64,000 nt of DNA from F23-D06 sp045132055 (lineage in GTDB: Bacteria > Bacteroidota > Bacteroidia > Bacteroidales > WCHB1-69). Position numbers and translations under genes: made by a program. The stretch lies in assembly GCA_045132055.1 (NCBI GenBank), contig JBGURP010000033.1, positions 186,001 through 250,000 of the forward strand, read 5' to 3'. Under the pieces are notes generated by a model. The model made no database searches. It saw only the letters and a list, made by a program, of their open reading frames with translations, and was not told where the DNA came from. Positions 15,062 to 23,386 of this stretch are shown piece by piece. The first letter of the stretch is position 1. Every line of letters begins with the position of its first letter.

Positions 15062-16465
15062 ATGAAAAAAATCATTTTCCCCATCGCGTTTTTCATGATG
15101 TTGCTGGTCACATCGTATTCCCAACCGCAGACATGTAATGTCCATATCAAAGCGAAAAATGAACTTGGAAGTCTTGTGCAAATTGACAGTATGCAGATAT
15201 ATAATGTTACGCAAAACTGGCGTCAGACTGTCATTTCCCCAGACACGGTTGTTGAATTTCCTGTGCTAACTGGAATCCCTGATGTCGAAAAGCCACATGT
15301 TATTCAGATTGCTCCTAATCCTTCAAATGGAAGCGCTCAGGTGTCGTTTTTCCACCAAAATACCGGAAATGTACGTGTGTGGTTGGTGGATATGCAGGGA
15401 AGGATCTGCGCCCAATATAGCAAGGTTTTGTCAGAAGGGTATCACTCGTTAAATATTACCATGTCGCATTCACAGATGTATCTTCTTCGTTTGAGAACAA
15501 AATATGGTGAATACAGCGCCAAATTGATGAATTTGGGCGAGGGTGGTACAGATAGAATTGTTCACGAAGGTTTTGTGGATGCTAAAATGCCGATATCAAA
15601 TAAGAAAGACCTCTCGTTTGAGGTCCAACTTGGGGATGAGATGCAAATTGTGGGATACACCAACAAGGAGGGAGTCCCGATCGTGGGTTCGTATCATGTG
15701 ATGTCTTTGTCGGAGCGGCAAACCATAGAACTGGTTTTCAACACCTCAGGAAATGCCTGTCCTGGCATGCCTCTTGTTGCTGACCATGAGGGCAATGTCT
15801 ATAATACGGTGCAGATTGGATCCCAATGTTGGTTGAAGGAAAATCTCCGTACCACTTCCTATGATGATGGTGCATCGATATCCCAGTCTCCCACTACCGA
15901 TTCTCATGCGTACTATCGTTTGGCTCCCGGAGGAGAGAATTCCATGGTGGCCACTTGCGGTTATCTGTACAATTGGTCTGCGGCTGTGAGGAGATGTGCA
16001 TCTTGCGATACTATGCCGGATGGTGTTCGGGGCATCTGTCCTGTAGGTTGGCACATCCCCAGTTTGGCGGAGTGTGAGCTGTTGTTCAATACCATCAATG
16101 TGCCTGGATACCAGTGTGGTTCAGACTCCGGTTATTTGGCGCAGTGCTTGACGGGCTCCTATATGTGGGATTTGCTTGATCCATGTGATCCTTCCTCTTG
16201 TTCTCCGGGTTATCTTTCCGGTGTGAATAATACGAATGCCACTGGATTCAGCATTATCCCATGTGGTTATTATGATGCCGCTCCAACAGGTTGGCATTTT
16301 ATGGATTTCGGTTTTACGGCCAGCTTCTGGTGTTCAACCAATTCGCACTGGACGACTTCGGCGTATGCGCTTTATAGCGCAATTGAATTTTGTGAGCCCG
16401 AATTTGGCATATATGGGACGCATGGCAAAACCTGGGCGCATCCGGTGCGTTGTGTCCGTGACTGA
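15062..16465 (+). CDS. Exported FISUMP-domain protein with an internal sorting-like module
   Basis: This 467-residue protein has a signal peptide (about 20 residues, ending TSYSQ). Residues 80-160 resemble a T9SS type A sorting domain: IQIAPNPSNGSAQVSFF, VRVWLVDMQGRI, then YLLRLRTKYGEYSAKL. The C-terminal half is a Fibrobacter succinogenes major paralogous (FISUMP) domain: GNVYNTVQIGSQCWLKENL, YLYNWSAAV, GICPVGWHIPS, and HPVRCVRD at the end. The domain has many cysteines. The protein is probably surface-exposed; function is unknown. The sorting-like module is internal, not at the C-terminus, which is unusual. The gene is monocistronic, with its own promoter and terminator. Confidence 0.85.
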   Translation: MKKIIFPIAFFMMLLVTSYSQPQTCNVHIKAKNELGSLVQIDSMQIYNVTQNWRQTVISPDTVVEFPVLTGIPDVEKPHVIQIAPNPSNGSAQVSFFHQNTGNVRVWLVDMQGRICAQYSKVLSEGYHSLNITMSHSQMYLLRLRTKYGEYSAKLMNLGEGGTDRIVHEGFVDAKMPISNKKDLSFEVQLGDEMQIVGYTNKEGVPIVGSYHVMSLSERQTIELVFNTSGNACPGMPLVADHEGNVYNTVQIGSQCWLKENLRTTSYDDGASISQSPTTDSHAYYRLAPGGENSMVATCGYLYNWSAAVRRCASCDTMPDGVRGICPVGWHIPSLAECELLFNTINVPGYQCGSDSGYLAQCLTGSYMWDLLDPCDPSSCSPGYLSGVNNTNATGFSIIPCGYYDAAPTGWHFMDFGFTASFWCSTNSHWTTSAYALYSAIEFCEPEFGIYGTHGKTWAHPVRCVRD

Positions 16466-16492
16466 ACAAACGAAGTTTAAATGCAGCATGAC

Positions 16493-16522
16493 AAGCAGCC
16501 GCATTTTGCGGCTGCTTTTTTT
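16493..16522 (+). terminator. Rho-independent terminator
   Basis: AGCAGCCGCA and TGCGGCTGCT form a perfect ten-pair stem with a three-base loop, followed by a T run. It ends the FISUMP gene transcript. Confidence 0.92.
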
Positions 16523-16574
16523 GTTGATTGTAGTTGAAAACTATTATTTTTTGCAGCTGTTCGAATACATGCTA

Positions 16575-16620
16575 AATTCCCCTTCTTTTTAAGAAGGGGT
16601 GCCCGTAGGGCGGGGTAGTA
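16575..16620. repeat. Single REP-like arm, second copy
   Basis: This stretch matches the left arm of the inverted pair at 11449-11493 almost base for base: AATTCCCCTTCTTTTTAAG to GGGCGGGGTAGTA. It includes the CCCCTTCT/AGAAGGGG hairpin. It lies between the convergent FISUMP gene and the pigment operon. Confidence 0.7.
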
Positions 16621-16651
16621 ATATGGAAATTGAGGAGGGGACGAGTAATTG

Positions 16652-17071
16652 TTATAATATCCCGTTAATCCGCTTCCATTCCGTGTAGAATGCCGGAGTC
16701 TGCCATATCAGGTTGTAATCACGGTCCAGGAACACCTGCGTGGTGTAGCCCGTTACCATCACCTCGTCCGTCTCCGCATTCCGAATCTCATAGTCGAACA
16801 CGATTTTGGCAGTATCCGTGTTGCGATACGTGCATCTTACCTTGATGCGGTCGGTGTATTTCACCGCCTTCTTGTAGTTGAACTTCAACTCCACCAGCGG
16901 AGCATAGAATCCCATCTCGTACATGTACAGGTATTCCAGCTGGTAGGTTCTGCCGAACAACTCCCGCGCATCTTCAAAATACAAGGCGTAATTGCCGTGC
17001 CATACAATGCCCATGGAATCCACCTCGCTGAAACGGACATCCACTTCTTTTTCTACCTGTAGGATTTTCAT
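16652..17071 (-). CDS. Acyl thioesterase, FadM/YbgC-like (pigment operon)
   Basis: This 139-residue single hot-dog protein belongs to the 4HBT family. EVDSMGIVWHGNYALYFED is the family's active-site region with the catalytic aspartate, and ELKFNYKKAVKYTDRI follows. Such enzymes release acyl chains from CoA or ACP. As the last gene of the eight-gene pigment operon it probably releases or edits the polyene acyl chain. No signal peptide; cytoplasmic. It is separated from the dehydratase gene by a short low-complexity tract. Confidence 0.85.
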   Translation of the reverse strand: MKILQVEKEVDVRFSEVDSMGIVWHGNYALYFEDARELFGRTYQLEYLYMYEMGFYAPLVELKFNYKKAVKYTDRIKVRCTYRNTDTAKIVFDYEIRNAETDEVMVTGYTTQVFLDRDYNLIWQTPAFYTEWKRINGIL

Positions 17072-17072
17072 A

Positions 17073-17106
17073 AACGATTATAGATTAGAGATTAGAGATT
17101 GATAAT
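17073..17106. repeat. Low-complexity GATTAGAG-type tract inside operon
   Basis: ATTATAGATTAGAGATTAGAG-like tandem units fill the gap between thioesterase and dehydratase. In gene direction it reads as the reverse complement. Confidence 0.55.
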
Positions 17107-17108
17107 TC

Positions 17109-17519
17109 TCAATTCTCCATTACAAAAACCTTCATTTTGCAATGGGCGACGGGTTGGCCTTCGCAGGTTATCTCCGCGTTCACGATGATGGCTTCGAATA
17201 CAGAGGACTCAACGGTGACGGTCGTTTGGATGGTTTTGCCTGCGGGCGGTAACATGTCGTATTCGAAATTGTTGACAGCCCCGATTACACCGATGCGCAC
17301 CGGTTGCGTCTGGTTGAGCCAGCCGATGCGGGTGGCACACGTCTGGGCGATATTCTCAATCAGTCCGGCTGCAGTGAACAGGCCGTCTTCAACAAGGATG
17401 TGGTCTGGCGCAATGTAAAAGTCTGTGGCGACCGTCTCTTCGTCGCAAGACAACAGGTTATCCACGAGTACAAAAGGCGGGCGCTGTGGGATGAATGGAG
17501 CAACTGGAATAGGGAACAT
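17109..17519 (-). CDS. FabZ-like 3-hydroxyacyl-ACP dehydratase (pigment operon)
   Basis: This 136-residue hot-dog-fold protein has the FabZ-type pair His40 (APDHILVEDG) and Glu55 (AAGLIENIAQTCA), spaced as in the family. PPFVLVDNLL near the N-terminus is the usual FabZ opening. It should dehydrate 3-hydroxyacyl-ACP to the trans-2-enoyl form. In a polyene pathway without an enoyl reductase, that leaves conjugated double bonds. It corresponds to the dehydratases of aryl-polyene clusters. Confidence 0.85.
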   Translation of the reverse strand: MFPIPVAPFIPQRPPFVLVDNLLSCDEETVATDFYIAPDHILVEDGLFTAAGLIENIAQTCATRIGWLNQTQPVRIGVIGAVNNFEYDMLPPAGKTIQTTVTVESSVFEAIIVNAEITCEGQPVAHCKMKVFVMEN

Positions 17520-17527
17520 GATGGCTG

Positions 17528-18616
17528 TTATTTCAAACTACATTCCATGATACTGTGTCCACCAACGCCGATATCCTCGTGCAGATGATCGATCTTCAGG
17601 CCGGCCTCCTCCACGCAACGGGCCATGTCGCTGGAATAGTACATCTTGCTGTTGCCATTGGCAATGGCGGTGAAGTAAAGGCTGATCTGGGCAAGGCAGA
17701 AGGATGCTGTTTCGAAACGTTGGAGATCCCAGAATGTTTCCATGATGTACAGCTTGCTGTTGGCATTCATAGACTTGGCGGCGCGCGTCAAGATGCTGGT
17801 AACCTCTTCTTCAGAGAAACAATCCAGGAACTGGCTCATCCAAATGGCATCGAAACCTTCAGGGAATGGCACGGACTTGTCAAGCAGGTTGCAGCCGTGA
17901 CCGTGGATACGGTCGGCGCCCTCCATGCCCTTGGTCTGTTCGCGCATCATGGCCAGCTGTTGCGGCAAGTCCATGATGGTGACCTGTACGTCAGCGTTGT
18001 AGCGTACACACTGCGTGGCCCAGCGACCGGTATTACCACCCACATCCAGCAAAGTCTTGGGATGCGTGCCGAACACGATTTCCAGAGCTTGCTGGAAAGA
18101 GTTATCGGAATAGAAATGGTCGAAGCCGAACCAGCTTTTCTGCACTTGAGGCGGGAGCTGTGACAATCCTTCATATACGGTTGGCCAATTGCCGAACACT
18201 TTCAATCCCTCAGGTTTGCCGTTGAGGATGGCTTCCTCCAGATTGAACATGCCGAGGTAGTTGACATCGTGGTTGAAGTCCATGTTCACGCGCACGGATT
18301 CGTTGTTGAGCAAGAACCAACCAGTCTTGGCGAGGAAGAAGCGCTCGTCGCGCACAAGTATAGTCCCGATGGTAAGGGAGGCCTCCAGCAGGACTTTTGC
18401 GCCATAGATGGACAAGTTAGCAGCTTTGGCAATCTCTTCCATGGTCATGCCGTCTTTACGGTCGTCCAGCATCTTGAAGATGCCGAATTTGACCATCAGG
18501 CGCGACACTTGGAAAATGATGGGGCCGAAGGCGATTTCTTGTGCCAGACGTTGTGCCTGCAATGCGGTGAGCCGTTCTTTGGCGTACATTTCCTTTTGAG
18601 GGGATTTCAGTTTCAT
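17528..18616 (-). CDS. SAM-dependent O-methyltransferase-like protein (pigment operon)
   Basis: This 362-residue protein has an N-terminal winged-helix dimerisation region (about 30-110) and a C-terminal class I methyltransferase fold. TLLDVGGNTGRWA is the SAM-binding glycine-rich motif, MDLPQQ the acidic motif II, and HSIMECSLK the end. The layout matches the plant-type O-methyltransferase family (PF00891). In this operon it could methylate the aryl hydroxyl or the chain. That target is inferred from context. The ATG at 18616 follows the acyltransferase gene by 22 bases. Confidence 0.85.
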   Translation of the reverse strand: MKLKSPQKEMYAKERLTALQAQRLAQEIAFGPIIFQVSRLMVKFGIFKMLDDRKDGMTMEEIAKAANLSIYGAKVLLEASLTIGTILVRDERFFLAKTGWFLLNNESVRVNMDFNHDVNYLGMFNLEEAILNGKPEGLKVFGNWPTVYEGLSQLPPQVQKSWFGFDHFYSDNSFQQALEIVFGTHPKTLLDVGGNTGRWATQCVRYNADVQVTIMDLPQQLAMMREQTKGMEGADRIHGHGCNLLDKSVPFPEGFDAIWMSQFLDCFSEEEVTSILTRAAKSMNANSKLYIMETFWDLQRFETASFCLAQISLYFTAIANGNSKMYYSSDMARCVEEAGLKIDHLHEDIGVGGHSIMECSLK

Positions 18617-18638
18617 AGGATTGTATTTTGTGTGTTTA

Positions 18639-19535
18639 TTATTTTTCTAAATTCCAAAAATCAAATAGGTTGAACCACTGTTCGGGGTATTGTTGCAGCA
18701 CTTTTCCCAGTTGGAAAACATATTGCTTCATCAGATTGTCGCACTTTTGGTTAGGGGAGTCATCTGGTCCGGCGTCGAGCAGGGTGGTGCGGCAGGTATA
18801 GCGGAAACCTTTCTCTTTCATGACGGCTACGGAAAGCACAGGCACGTCCAGTTGCGCGGCCAAGCGGAAAGGTCCCATCGGGAAATCGGCGGGATGGCCC
18901 AGGAAATCAAGGGTCTTCTTCTTCGGACTGCCAAACAGCCGGTCGCACAAGATGGCCACCACCTCGCCGTTGTCCAGGGCGTTCTTGATGGCGAACAGGT
19001 GCGACATGTCCTCCGTGACTGGAATCAGGTTGACCTCGTTTTGGGAGAATGTGGACGACCGCTGTTTGCTGAGCAGTTCGCTCTCTCCACCATAGATGAT
19101 CACGTTGATTTTTTTCTGATTGTTTTGGAAAGCGGCTGCCAACAGCTCGAAGTTGCCGATATGGGAACCAGCGAAGAGGGCTCCTTTTTCCTGTTCAAAA
19201 AGGCTTTGGGATATTTCCGGATGCTCCAGGATAACCTGAAACTGGTCGCTGCGGCCCGCCCAGATGGCGAACTTGTCGATGACCACTTTGCCGAATGTGT
19301 AGGCGGTGCGTGCGGTGGCGCAAAATGCCTTCCAACGGCCGTAGCGGTGGATATCGTGGAAATACCGGAACAGGGCGCGATTCGGTTTCCTGGCAAAAAG
19401 GAGGCAAAACGGGATGATGACCGGAAGTACAGGGTATAAGGCTGTCACCCGGAATCGTTTCAAGAAAGTGAGCAGAAAACGTTGTCCGAAATTTCCGCCA
19501 CTCGTCTTGCCTTGCCATTGTCGCGAATCGGCCAT
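18639..19535 (-). CDS. LpxL/HtrB-like acyltransferase (pigment operon)
   Basis: This 298-residue protein belongs to the lysophospholipid/lipid A acyltransferase family. SHIGNFELLAAAF holds the catalytic H125-x4-E130 pair. CDRLFGSPKKKTLDFLGHPADFPMGPFRLA is the region that contains the second block of the family, here with CDR and FPMGPFRLA. An N-terminal hydrophobic stretch (30-48) may attach it to the inner membrane. In aryl-polyene clusters such enzymes move the chain onto a lipid carrier. It overlaps neither neighbour and is 8 bases from the ACP gene. Confidence 0.88.
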   Translation of the reverse strand: MADSRQWQGKTSGGNFGQRFLLTFLKRFRVTALYPVLPVIIPFCLLFARKPNRALFRYFHDIHRYGRWKAFCATARTAYTFGKVVIDKFAIWAGRSDQFQVILEHPEISQSLFEQEKGALFAGSHIGNFELLAAAFQNNQKKINVIIYGGESELLSKQRSSTFSQNEVNLIPVTEDMSHLFAIKNALDNGEVVAILCDRLFGSPKKKTLDFLGHPADFPMGPFRLAAQLDVPVLSVAVMKEKGFRYTCRTTLLDAGPDDSPNQKCDNLMKQYVFQLGKVLQQYPEQWFNLFDFWNLEK

Positions 19536-19543
19536 GGCTGCGC

Positions 19544-19786
19544 TTAGTTTACCTTCTCAGCGATGTAATCGTAGAACTGTCCCAGCGTCTTCACGTCCTT
19601 CATCTCCTCGGGCTTGATTTTGAAGCCGAAGTTCTTCTCCACGATCACGACGATGTCCACGAAGTCAAGACTGTCGATTCCCAGACCTTCTTTCAACAAG
19701 GCATCCTCTTTCAACAGGTTTTCTTCAATCTCGATTTCCTCCACTAAGAAGTGGTTCACTGTTTTGATAATTTCTTCTCTTTGCAT
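19544..19786 (-). CDS. Acyl carrier protein (pigment operon)
   Basis: This 80-residue acidic protein has the phosphopantetheine attachment site GLGIDSLDFVD, with Ser39 the modified residue. The rest is the four-helix ACP pattern. It is distinct in sequence from what a housekeeping AcpP would look like, and it sits between the acyltransferase and ketosynthase genes. It is therefore the dedicated carrier for polyene assembly. Only one ACP is present in this operon; aryl-polyene clusters usually have two. Confidence 0.93.
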   Translation of the reverse strand: MQREEIIKTVNHFLVEEIEIEENLLKEDALLKEGLGIDSLDFVDIVVIVEKNFGFKIKPEEMKDVKTLGQFYDYIAEKVN

Positions 19787-19792
19787 AATATT

Positions 19793-21013
19793 TTATTTGA
19801 TTTTTTTAATTACTAAAGCACTGTTCGTACCTCCGAATCCAAAAGAGTTGGAAAGGTAGAGGTCGATGTTCTTCTCCTGAGTCTTGCTGACGATGTTGAG
19901 ATTTTTGGAGTATTCGTCAGGGTTCTCGAAGTTGATGTTGGGGGCGATGAAGGAGTTGAGCATCATCAGGTTGGAATAGACAATCTCGCTCGCACCGGCC
20001 ATCCAGCACTCATGTCCGGTCATGGACTTGGTGGAGCTGATGGGGGTGTGATACGGGGTGAAGAGATGGTCTAAGGCCATAGCCTCGAAAGCGTCGCCTT
20101 GGAGCGTGGAGGTGGCGTGAGCGTTGATATAGTCGATGTCGCTCGCCAGCACGCCTGCGTCCTTGAGGGCGCGTTCCATGGCAATGCCAGAGCCCATGTC
20201 GCTGGGTTGTGAGATGTTGGCGCCGTTGGAGGAGAAACCGTAACCGACCACTTCAGCGATGATGGGGGCGCCTCTCTTGACTGCGTGTTCATACTCTTCG
20301 AGGATGACGGTGGCAGCGCCGCCGCCGGGCACGAGGCCGTCACGGTCGCGGTCGAACGGGCGTGAAGCCTTGGTGGGGTCATCCACCCGCACGGAGAATG
20401 CACCGATGCCGTCGAAGCTGCCCATGGAGAGATAGTGGGTTTCCTGTGCGCCGCCGCAAATGACCATGTCTTGCAGGCCGTTGCGGATGAACATCAGCCC
20501 AAGGCCGATGGCGTGCGAACCGCTGGCACAAGCCGCGCTGATGGTCATGTTGATGCCCCGCAGCTTGAAGATGGTGGACAAGTTCATGGTTACCGTGGAG
20601 TTCATGCTCTGGAAAATGGCGCCGGAGCCCATCATCTGCGTGTCCTTGTATTGCATAGCTGTGGTGTGGGCCTCAATGACCGCTTTGGCCGAGGAATCGT
20701 TGCCGAACAGCACGCCGACTTCATTCTTCTCCAGATAATCCATGTCAACCTTGGCGTTGCGCAATGCCTCTGCAGTGGACATGTAGGCGTACTCGCCCTC
20801 TTCGGCCAGACAAACTCTGGACCTGCGATCCAGCAGGCCTTTCAGTGCGGGACGTTCCACTATGCCCGTGAGTGGGGAACGGTACCCGTATTCTTTTCTC
20901 ATCGGATCAATGCCGATGCCGGATTTGCCGGCGTATAATGATTGGCGCACCTCGTCTAGATTCTTACCCAAGCAAGAATAGATGCCCATACCTGTAATTA
21001 CTACTCGTCTCAT
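19793..21013 (-). CDS. Beta-ketoacyl-ACP synthase, FabF-like (pigment operon)
   Basis: This 406-residue condensing enzyme has the complete Cys-His-His site: Cys162 in SAACASGSHAIG, His299 in INAHATSTLQGD, and His334 in STKSMTGHECWMAG. The last motif differs from the GHxxGAAG of common FabF. It should extend the starter acyl-ACP by malonyl units. No partner chain-length-factor-type ketosynthase lies in the operon. A low-complexity spacer of 30 bases separates it from fabG. The start at 21013 gives the standard MRRVVITGMG opening. Confidence 0.93.
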   Translation of the reverse strand: MRRVVITGMGIYSCLGKNLDEVRQSLYAGKSGIGIDPMRKEYGYRSPLTGIVERPALKGLLDRRSRVCLAEEGEYAYMSTAEALRNAKVDMDYLEKNEVGVLFGNDSSAKAVIEAHTTAMQYKDTQMMGSGAIFQSMNSTVTMNLSTIFKLRGINMTISAACASGSHAIGLGLMFIRNGLQDMVICGGAQETHYLSMGSFDGIGAFSVRVDDPTKASRPFDRDRDGLVPGGGAATVILEEYEHAVKRGAPIIAEVVGYGFSSNGANISQPSDMGSGIAMERALKDAGVLASDIDYINAHATSTLQGDAFEAMALDHLFTPYHTPISSTKSMTGHECWMAGASEIVYSNLMMLNSFIAPNINFENPDEYSKNLNIVSKTQEKNIDLYLSNSFGFGGTNSALVIKKIK

Positions 21014-21043
21014 ATCTCTAAACTCTAATCTCTCAACTCTAAA
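21011..21043. repeat. Low-complexity GATTAGAG-type tract inside operon
   Basis: TCTCTAAACTCTAATCTCTC and following bases fill the gap between the ketosynthase and ketoreductase genes. In the gene direction it reads TTTAGAGTTGAGAGATTAG. Confidence 0.55.
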
Positions 21044-21772
21044 CTATGTGTACAATCCTCCGTTAATTGAAATCACCTCGCCAGTGATGTATGCGGCGTC
21101 GTCGGAGGCCAGGAAACCGACCAATGCAGCCACTTCCTCAGGTTTGCCGAAACGACCTGCAGGGATCATCTTCTTGAAATCATCTTCATTGAAATCCTTG
21201 GTCATGTCCGTCTCAATGAATCCGGGAGCCACGGCGTTCACAGTGATCTTGCGAGAACCAATCTCCTGGGCTAGTGCCTTGGTGGCGCCAATCAGCGCAG
21301 CCTTGGCCGCGGAGTAGTTCGACTGGCCGCCTTGGCCCTTGAGGCCGGACAAAGAAGCCATGTTGATGATGCGTCCGTCGCGCTTGGACAGCATCCCCTT
21401 GATGAGTCTTCTAGTGGTGTAAAAGAATCCGTTGAGGGTGGTGTTGATGACGCTCTGCCAGTCTTCGTTCTGCATGAAGACCATAAGCGTGTCTTTGCGG
21501 ATGCCTGCGTTGTTGACCAAAATGCCGATGTAGTCCTCGGGATGGGCGTTCTGCCATGATTCAATGGCCTTGTCCACCTGGTCGGCTACGGTGACGTCGT
21601 ATTGCAGCAATTCGCCTTTGCCGCCGGCTTCTGTGATGAGCCGCAGGGTTTCTTCGGCGGCTTGTTGATTGGATTGGTAATTGATGAGAACGGGGAAATC
21701 CATGGAGGCCAGCTTGATGCAAATGGCCCTGCCAATGCCTCTGGAACCACCAGTTACTAATGCGTATTTCAT
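21044..21772 (-). CDS. fabG: 3-oxoacyl-ACP reductase, FabG-like (pigment operon)
   Basis: This 242-residue short-chain dehydrogenase has the NADPH motif TGGSRGIG at residues 7-14, NNAG at 87-90, and the catalytic Ser140, Tyr153 and Lys157 (YSAAK). ASDDAAYITGEVISINGGLYT closes the family C-terminus. It should reduce 3-oxoacyl-ACP formed by the neighbouring ketosynthase. Its stop is separated by one base from the lyase start, so the two are translationally close. Confidence 0.93.
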   Translation of the reverse strand: MKYALVTGGSRGIGRAICIKLASMDFPVLINYQSNQQAAEETLRLITEAGGKGELLQYDVTVADQVDKAIESWQNAHPEDYIGILVNNAGIRKDTLMVFMQNEDWQSVINTTLNGFFYTTRRLIKGMLSKRDGRIINMASLSGLKGQGGQSNYSAAKAALIGATKALAQEIGSRKITVNAVAPGFIETDMTKDFNEDDFKKMIPAGRFGKPEEVAALVGFLASDDAAYITGEVISINGGLYT

Positions 21773-21773
21773 G

Positions 21774-23285
21774 TTATAAGATATTGGTTTTCTTTGCTGT
21801 TAAATAATCGATGACGTTCTGGATGTCCGCATCTTTGGGTGTGTCCTCAATGAACTTCGGAACGATTTGGCGCACCTCGTTGTAGATGTTTTTCGTGAAG
21901 GGCGACAGCTTGTCCTGAATGTTGAGGCAGTCAACGGCCTGCGCCAGGGCGATGAAATGAATGGCCATCACCTGGTAGCAGTTGTCGATGACTCTCTTGG
22001 CCAAGATGGCGGAGTTGGTGCCCATGCTGACCACATCCTGGTTGTCGTTGTTGTTCGGGATGCTGTGCACGTACATGGAGTTGGAGAGCGTCTGACACTC
22101 GGCCGTGGTGGAACATGCCGTGAACTGCATGGCTTGGATGCCGTAGGTCAAGCCCAGAGTGCCCAGGTTCAGGAACGGGGGCAGAATGCCGTTGATACGG
22201 TCGTGGCACAGGTAGTTGAGTTGACGCTCCATCAGCACGGCGATTTTCGTGGTAGCAATTTTCAGCTTGTCCATTTCGAAGGAGATATAGTCGCCGTGGA
22301 AGTTGCCGCCGTGATATACGGTTTCGGTGTCCATATCGACCACCGGATTATCGTCCACCGCGTTGAACTCTTCTTCCAAAATCTTCTCTGTAAACTTGTA
22401 GGCATCGTAAATGGGGCCGAGAATCTGAGGTACGCAGCGTAGTGAGTAGTAGGGTTGCACCTTGTGGGTGAACACTTTCTCTTCGTGGTGATGGAACATC
22501 TCCACGGCGCGTTTGCGCATGCATTGGGTACCATTGGCAATATCCAGCATTTTCCGTGCGATGACGGACTGACCTTCGTGGTTTTTCAGGTCGTTCAGCT
22601 CCTTGGCCATGAAGTCGTCGTAGGATCCGGCGATTTCGTTAATCATGACGGAGGCGATAAGCGCATAGTCGAGCAGCTTCTTGGCGTAGTGCAAGTTGAC
22701 GATGCCCACGCCGGTCATCATGGCGGTACCGTTGTTCAGGGCGAGGCCCTCGCGCATGGTCGGTTTCAGCGGGGTGATGCCCAGCTCTTTCATAACCTCG
22801 GCGGTCGGTCTGCGCTTGCCCTGATAGAATACTTCACCCTCACCGATCAGCGTCAGGGCCATGTGGGCCAGCTGCACCAGGTCGCCAGAGGCGCCCACGC
22901 TGCCGTGTTGCGGAATCACCGGGCAGATGCCCTTGTTGATGAATGTGCGAAGCAGCTCCATGGCGTATGGATCCACGCCCGATTTGCCTCTCACGAAGGT
23001 GTGGTAACGCGCCATCATGGCGGCTTTCACGTACAATTCAGGGAATGGCTCGCCCGCGCCGCAGGAGTGGCTGCGGATGATGTTGTATTGCAGGGCTTTC
23101 ACATCTTCATCGTTGACACGATACTGTGCCATGGGGCCGAATCCGGTGTTGATGCCGTATATGATTTTGTCTTTTGAAAACTCTTTCAGAAAATTGAAGG
23201 AATCCTCCATCTGTTTTATTGTCTCAGGAGCGACTTCCAGTGTCTTGCCTTCAAACAGAATGCTCTCTATTTCTGATAATAGCAT
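21774..23285 (-). CDS. Aromatic amino acid ammonia-lyase, probable tyrosine ammonia-lyase
   Basis: This 503-residue MIO-type lyase has the self-cyclising Ala132-Ser133-Gly134 in GSVGASGDLVQLAH and the catalytic IYGINTGFG (Tyr43). Several blocks (LQYNIIRSHSCGAGEPF, YYSLRCVPQILGP, YHGGNFHGDYISFEMDKLKI and HSIPNNNDNQDVVSMGTNSA) recall Flavobacterium johnsoniae tyrosine ammonia-lyase of the flexirubin cluster more than histidase. It would make 4-coumarate, the aryl starter of flexirubin and aryl-polyene pigments. The first gene of the operon, it follows a -7 box. Histidine ammonia-lyase is the alternative, but no other hut gene is near. Confidence 0.85.
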   Translation of the reverse strand: MLLSEIESILFEGKTLEVAPETIKQMEDSFNFLKEFSKDKIIYGINTGFGPMAQYRVNDEDVKALQYNIIRSHSCGAGEPFPELYVKAAMMARYHTFVRGKSGVDPYAMELLRTFINKGICPVIPQHGSVGASGDLVQLAHMALTLIGEGEVFYQGKRRPTAEVMKELGITPLKPTMREGLALNNGTAMMTGVGIVNLHYAKKLLDYALIASVMINEIAGSYDDFMAKELNDLKNHEGQSVIARKMLDIANGTQCMRKRAVEMFHHHEEKVFTHKVQPYYSLRCVPQILGPIYDAYKFTEKILEEEFNAVDDNPVVDMDTETVYHGGNFHGDYISFEMDKLKIATTKIAVLMERQLNYLCHDRINGILPPFLNLGTLGLTYGIQAMQFTACSTTAECQTLSNSMYVHSIPNNNDNQDVVSMGTNSAILAKRVIDNCYQVMAIHFIALAQAVDCLNIQDKLSPFTKNIYNEVRQIVPKFIEDTPKDADIQNVIDYLTAKKTNIL

Positions 23286-23336
23286 AGTGCGATATTTTAG
23301 AAAATGTCAATATAATTAACCTTGCCAAAAAGGCTG

Positions 23337-23344
23337 CAAAAATA
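23337..23344 (-). promoter_or_regulatory. Bacteroidota -7 box for the pigment operon
   Basis: On the minus strand this reads TATTTTTG, 51 bases upstream of the lyase ATG. It is the only good box ahead of the eight-gene operon. Confidence 0.55.
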
Positions 23345-23386
23345 GTAAAAAATGTTGAAATATTAGTCCTCGCACCCGGACTGGAA

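Noticed and set aside
21774..23285. hutH (histidine ammonia-lyase of histidine degradation)
   Set aside because: The neighbours are fatty-acid-like synthesis genes and no hutU, hutI or hutG is nearby; the sequence recalls the flexirubin TAL. Histidase remains a fallback.
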